Shown: positions 59,409 to 64,000 of the stretch, piece after piece | How the letters are laid out: the number at the start of each line of letters is the position of its first letter | How positions within the stretch are numbered: position 1 is the first letter of the stretch | Assembly (NCBI GenBank): GCA_013399875.1 | Contig: VXAZ01001116.1 | Span: 392,319 to 456,318, forward strand | Source: Gymnorhina tibicen | Taxonomy: Eukaryota; Chordata; Aves; Passeriformes; Artamidae | Direction of reading: 5' to 3' | DNA length: 64,000 bases | Translations under genes and position numbers: made by a program | Notes under the pieces: model-generated | Databases searched by the model: none | Seen by the model: the letters and a program-made list of their open reading frames with translations, nothing else | Told to the model about the DNA's origin: nothing

Positions 59409-62400
59409 AGTGCCTCATGGGTAGAATGACCACTGAAGTAGGTTCCATTTGGAAAAATGTAATGGGATTGAGTCTGTTTTCAAAACCCACTGCTAAAAAA
59501 TGAACTAATTCCCATGTCAACCTGTCCTGCATGGCCAAATTTCACCTTGAGATACTCCAGTGCAGATGAATTGAATGCAGATAGGTTACATTAATATCAT
59601 TAAGTAAAGGCCTGATATATGCAATAAAAAACTGTAAGAAAAAAGATCTACTACACTGTAAAATTACTTGATTTAATGAGGTTTTTATTATGTCAGTCCC
59701 ATGGAATAATGCAGTAATTTCTCTGTTGCATCGATATTTCTTTACCAGTTGAATTTATAATGATATAAATCTTCCAAAAGTTACTACAAATAAAAAATCA
59801 CTAGGATTTTTTTTGCCCAGTATAAGTGAGCTCATAATCCTCTCTCCTTTTACAGGGTCAGGGTTGTACAAGTGGTACCCTAGAAAACGTTACTGAAATT
59901 TAATAAATATTGTTCCATCAATATCCACAAGCATTCTTCAATTTTGCTTCTTTTTACCAATTACTGTCATAACAGAAATATTGCTAAAACATGATTTTCT
60001 AAGTACTTCATTGGAGTGATTATTGCAGAAAGATCTTCAAACCCATCCAAATTCATCTTGATAAAAACATAAACAGAGGCTTATTAAATGCCTATTTTGT
60101 CTCACATTGTTCAACATTTCTGAATGAGAAAGATTCTTGCCTCTTTTTTCCCCCTTCACTAAGTCTGATATCCTAAATACCAAACTGGATATATGCAACC
60201 TTTGTAGACACAACACCTTGCTCTTTCATAATCTTATTTCTGACTTTTGCAAGATATTGATTTTATGTCATAATGCGATGATGAGCTCCTTCTCTAGGTG
60301 GCTGGATGTACTAGAAAATGGTCTAGTGTTTATGCAATGGCTTTTTTTTTCCTGGCCTGAAAATTTTATTTATGTCTGCACAATTAAATCAACTCTATTC
60401 CTTCATCTCTCCCTCCTGTTACTGTGGATACAGAGAGAGTAGGATTGTGCATTCTCATTTGAAGTCGTAACTAACACAACAAAGTCAATAGCATTTTGCA
60501 CCTCTGCTTTTCCATGTTTTCTTCAGTCATACCTTGGCATCTCTGCACATTCTGAAGATCAAGTGCAGGCTTTACAGGACTGAACATTTAATAGCTTACA
60601 GAATAGGTATAGTAAGGGAGCAGATCCAGAGCAGAGGAAAATTAAATACTCCTGAGCTATTTTATTAAAATTTCAGTTCTCCAGAGTTTATAGTTGTAAG
60701 CAGGGATGGAATTGCAAAAATGCAGTTTCAGAGTACTTTTATGGAGTTCCTCGCTTGACTACCGAAAGCTGTAATCATCACAATAAAATCCTGGAATGAG
60801 GTGCCAGTATAGCATATCCTATGACAGTGTAGTAAGTTATGTTTTACAAATAAACTCTACTAGAATCAGGCAGATTAATCCAGTCCTACCTAATACCACT
60901 GCAAGCTCTGCATGTATCCGGTAAATTTTTTTTTAATGCACATTTAATAAACATCATATTTTATGATGAAGTTGAATATTTTATTCATTGCATCTCAATT
61001 CTGTGGAATCATATGGGAAGATACTGACTGATTACTCAAGCATAAAGAAACTACCTAATAAAATTCAGCCTATGTTATTTAGCTAAGACATCACAAACAA
61101 TGTTTTTCTCCCTAAAGTTCTCTTACTTCAGGATGCTGTGAAATAACTCATGGAAGTCTTCAACAGCTGGGAGTTCAAAACCTCACAGAAGGTGCCAAAT
61201 TAATTGTTGGAGTCAGTTTCTTGACTGTAAGATGCAGGTGGCAGGACCTTGTTCTCTTCTGTCTCTACCACGGGGAAGAACATGATTGCAGCACTTTATA
61301 ATTTAATTGTAACTCTTCCTTTGAAGGTGATGGATTTGTGGAATTTGATTTTTAACCACTTATTTGGACAGAAAATGGTCCCCTTCAGACACAAAGAATT
61401 CTTGCATTTCAGGAGGAAAGGGCAAAGAGGACATGCGTAATTAGATGGGAAAATCAAGATTAATGAATATGACAAAATCCCTTCTGATACATAACGCTTG
61501 TGTTTGCTACCTACTAGCTTTCTCTAAGAAGGACTCTTCCTCACCAGTCATCAAAAGATACTGCTTGAAATCTGCATGCTTTTCATGACTTAATAAGATA
61601 GTGGAGATGGGTGCAGAGCAAGAATGCACTCATTTTATCTTTCTAAAGTGTTTGAAAATTCTCAGATTTTACAGAATATTTACAAAATCATGCAAGGAAA
61701 GAAGTATGCTTTACATCAGTGAGTTTTCTTTGGACTCAGATCAAAGATTTTGAATTTGAGCGTGTTAAAATATGCATTGTTTGAATGTACAAGGCTTGCT
61801 ACAACTGCCCTTTACCACTTTTGCTTTCAAAACCCACAGCTGAAGATTTGGCAGTTTTAAATATTTCACTTTTTCTCTAGGACATTGATAAAGAGAATGT
61901 GTGGCAGTGGGCCAGGACAAATAACCTGCATTAACCAACGTGGAAGAAAATTTTCATTTGATTCAGAAGGTTTTCCATTAACCATAGTCTTTGACACATG
62001 TAACTTAGCCAATCTTTATCTCATTTAGTACATACCACATTGATTTTGTATAGCCCTATTTTTAAACATGAATCACATTGATTCAAAACCACATATTTCT
62101 CAGGAAAATATTTTACAAATGTAATTTTTTTTGGTCAGTTTAGGTTTTAATTTCAATTATTAAATAAACTAGAATTGAACAGAGTTAATTGATATTGCCA
62201 TCATTGTAGCACTTTTTTGTATTTAGGTAATGGAATTCTGCACAACCCAACAGGACACTCTATGCAGGAGTGATGTCAGATGCACTGGCCTTTTGATATT
62301 TTCATCTTGCATTTTTTCCCTATCAGTATTGAAACAATATTTTTTTTCAATCTTCTCAACATGTTCTTTCATCCTAAAACTGGTTAAAAGGTAGAAAACA

Positions 62401-64000
62401 GCGACTCAGTGGGATCCTTAAAAAAATTTTTAAAAAGTTCTGACGTACTGCTTCCCCCCTCATTTAGACATATTTCAGTTTGGGATATATGTTTAATTTT
62501 CTCCAGAGTTATTGCTGAATGGAAACATATTTTAACTGCAGCAGTATGTGCTTAATATTGGCAGTAGGAAGAATTGGGATAATTATTTATAGGCAATTCT
62601 TTAGTTAAATAGTCCAATTTTTGCAAATAAATATAACTGTGGCTCAGACCATTAAAACATTATCAACCTTCCTAAAAATACTTTCTTCTCCAGCAACATT
62701 CAGGAAGCCTTTGCCAAATCATTCACTGTCCTATAAACACCAAGTATATTTTTGCCTAAATAAAAGGAAAATTTAAAAAATCAAAGAATGAGTAAACCTC
62801 TCTTGATATGAATAACAATTTTCCAAAGAAATTCCAAATAAGAGCTGTCTAGTCAGATAACGGCTCGAAGTCTCACTTCAGTTCAGTGTAACATCCACTG
62901 CTCTGATGCTCATCCAGTGAGCATCCCAGATAGTCAGAAGCAGTTTTCTGCTGCTGGTCTGTTGCCCACTATAGAGAGTGTTCAATTCTCCATTGGAGAT
63001 CCCAAAGGAAAATGGAGCCCTTGGGCGGGTCCAGGCATCTCTGGCTGAACTCTTCTATCTGATACAACCGAGCCTCTGCTTTCACTCCCAGTTCAGATGA
63101 TTCTACTGGTGAGTTTAAGGGGCTCTCTCACAAAACATTATATTATTCACAGTACCCATGGCTTTATTGTAAGCATAGTGATATCTACCGCTTACTTATT
63201 CAAACCTACTTCCAGGTGAATGAATAAATCTCAGTAGACAGAACTATTGGTAAACATAACTGCAATGCATGGAAGTAAAGTCAGATAGAAGTGATCTTTG
63301 TGCCCTAGCAAGAGAACGGGATTCAATTCTTTTAAAACTAACTTTTTTTCTGGATTTCTTTCACCTGGAGAAAAGCCTACATTTTACATTCCTAAGCTAG
63401 ACAAAAAAGTTCTCTGGTGTCAGAAATTTACTGGCCATGAGCATTTTTATAAATTATGATCAGACTCTTTTTTATGTTTTGCTAAGGCTATGGACAGACA
63501 TACTTTTGCATGGCAACTATTCATCTTGACAGTTTTATCCTACAGTCATACAAAGTAAAACTTATTGTCTTCCTGAGGAGAAATTAAAAAGCAAGTTCAT
63601 GTGCTTATCACCTTAATTTTACTAAATACATTAAGCTTCTAAACTCTCTAATATTCACTACAGAATGGAAGGGGTGGGAGGTTTCCCAACTCATTTAATA
63701 CTTGCAATTCTTCTTCTATTATTTTCCAAACATATTTGCAAAAGCTTTATATTTACCTTGAACACATACATTCCAGTACATATGTCAGTAATGCTGTATA
63801 TAAAGAAGTAATGTCCCCATACCAGTTTTATCAAATATGGTCCAGTGGATTTTTCTTTCTCTGAGATACAGTTCTCATATGCTACTCTCCTATCAGTCTT
63901 TTATTTAGACGATAATTTAAAAAAAAAAGTCACAAAGAATAGAAACATCCTGACTAGAGCTAATTACATCATCAGGATCTTAATATGAGAATCAACCCAA
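59409..64000. other. Gene-free AT-rich sequence with one exon-like patch
   Basis: No gene is recognised. The 101-codon plus frame 60137-60442 has no family signature. A GC-richer patch at 62969-63127 has long open readings on both strands and is reported as a finding. The window ends in unique sequence. Confidence 0.5.

Overview
The window reads as non-coding nuclear DNA from a bird, most likely a songbird (passerine). It is AT-rich and CpG-poor, and I recognise no host protein-coding gene, tRNA gene, rRNA or CRISPR. The longest open frames are 130-144 codons, show no family signature, and mostly lie in ordinary sequence or inside repeats. The lineage call rests on the repeats: several CR1 LINE copies with typical avian 3' tails, a tRNA-Ile-derived SINE with a CR1-like tail of the TguSINE1 type (59267-59408), and two well-bounded endogenous retroviral LTRs.

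Layout. 1-11 kb: unique AT-rich DNA with an L1-clade reverse transcriptase remnant (2645-2908, minus) directly beside a CR1 3' end (3023-3400, plus). 11-20 kb: an old CR1 fragment (11170-11675, minus) and an ancient MIR/L3-tail SINE (18205-18392). 20-25 kb: an LTR-rich stretch, with a 675-bp solo LTR flanked by a perfect 6-bp target duplication (20347-21021) and two weaker LTR candidates (about 23440-23830 plus; about 24130-24865 minus). 25-36.8 kb: long unique AT-rich DNA with a possible L3 tail and small hairpins. 36.8-38.7 kb: a CR1 cluster of four fragments in both orientations, including an ORF2 piece. 39-44 kb: unique DNA with microsatellites. 44.5-46.4 kb: a second LTR-type element carrying a 607-bp near-identical tandem duplication with a single N exactly at the joint, probably an assembly artefact. 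46.4-47 kb: an unclassified GC-richer block. 47-64 kb: unique DNA, a degenerate pyrimidine-rich tract (54.5-55.2 kb), a CR1 scrap and the SINE.

Nothing suggests genes acting together. The window is best read as an intergenic desert or the inside of a large intron, with a record of L3/MIR, CR1, L1-like, SINE and ERV insertion. I found no convincing undescribed system. The items most worth checking are the N-bearing duplication, the L1-like remnant, the solo LTR and a short basic reading frame inside the second LTR.
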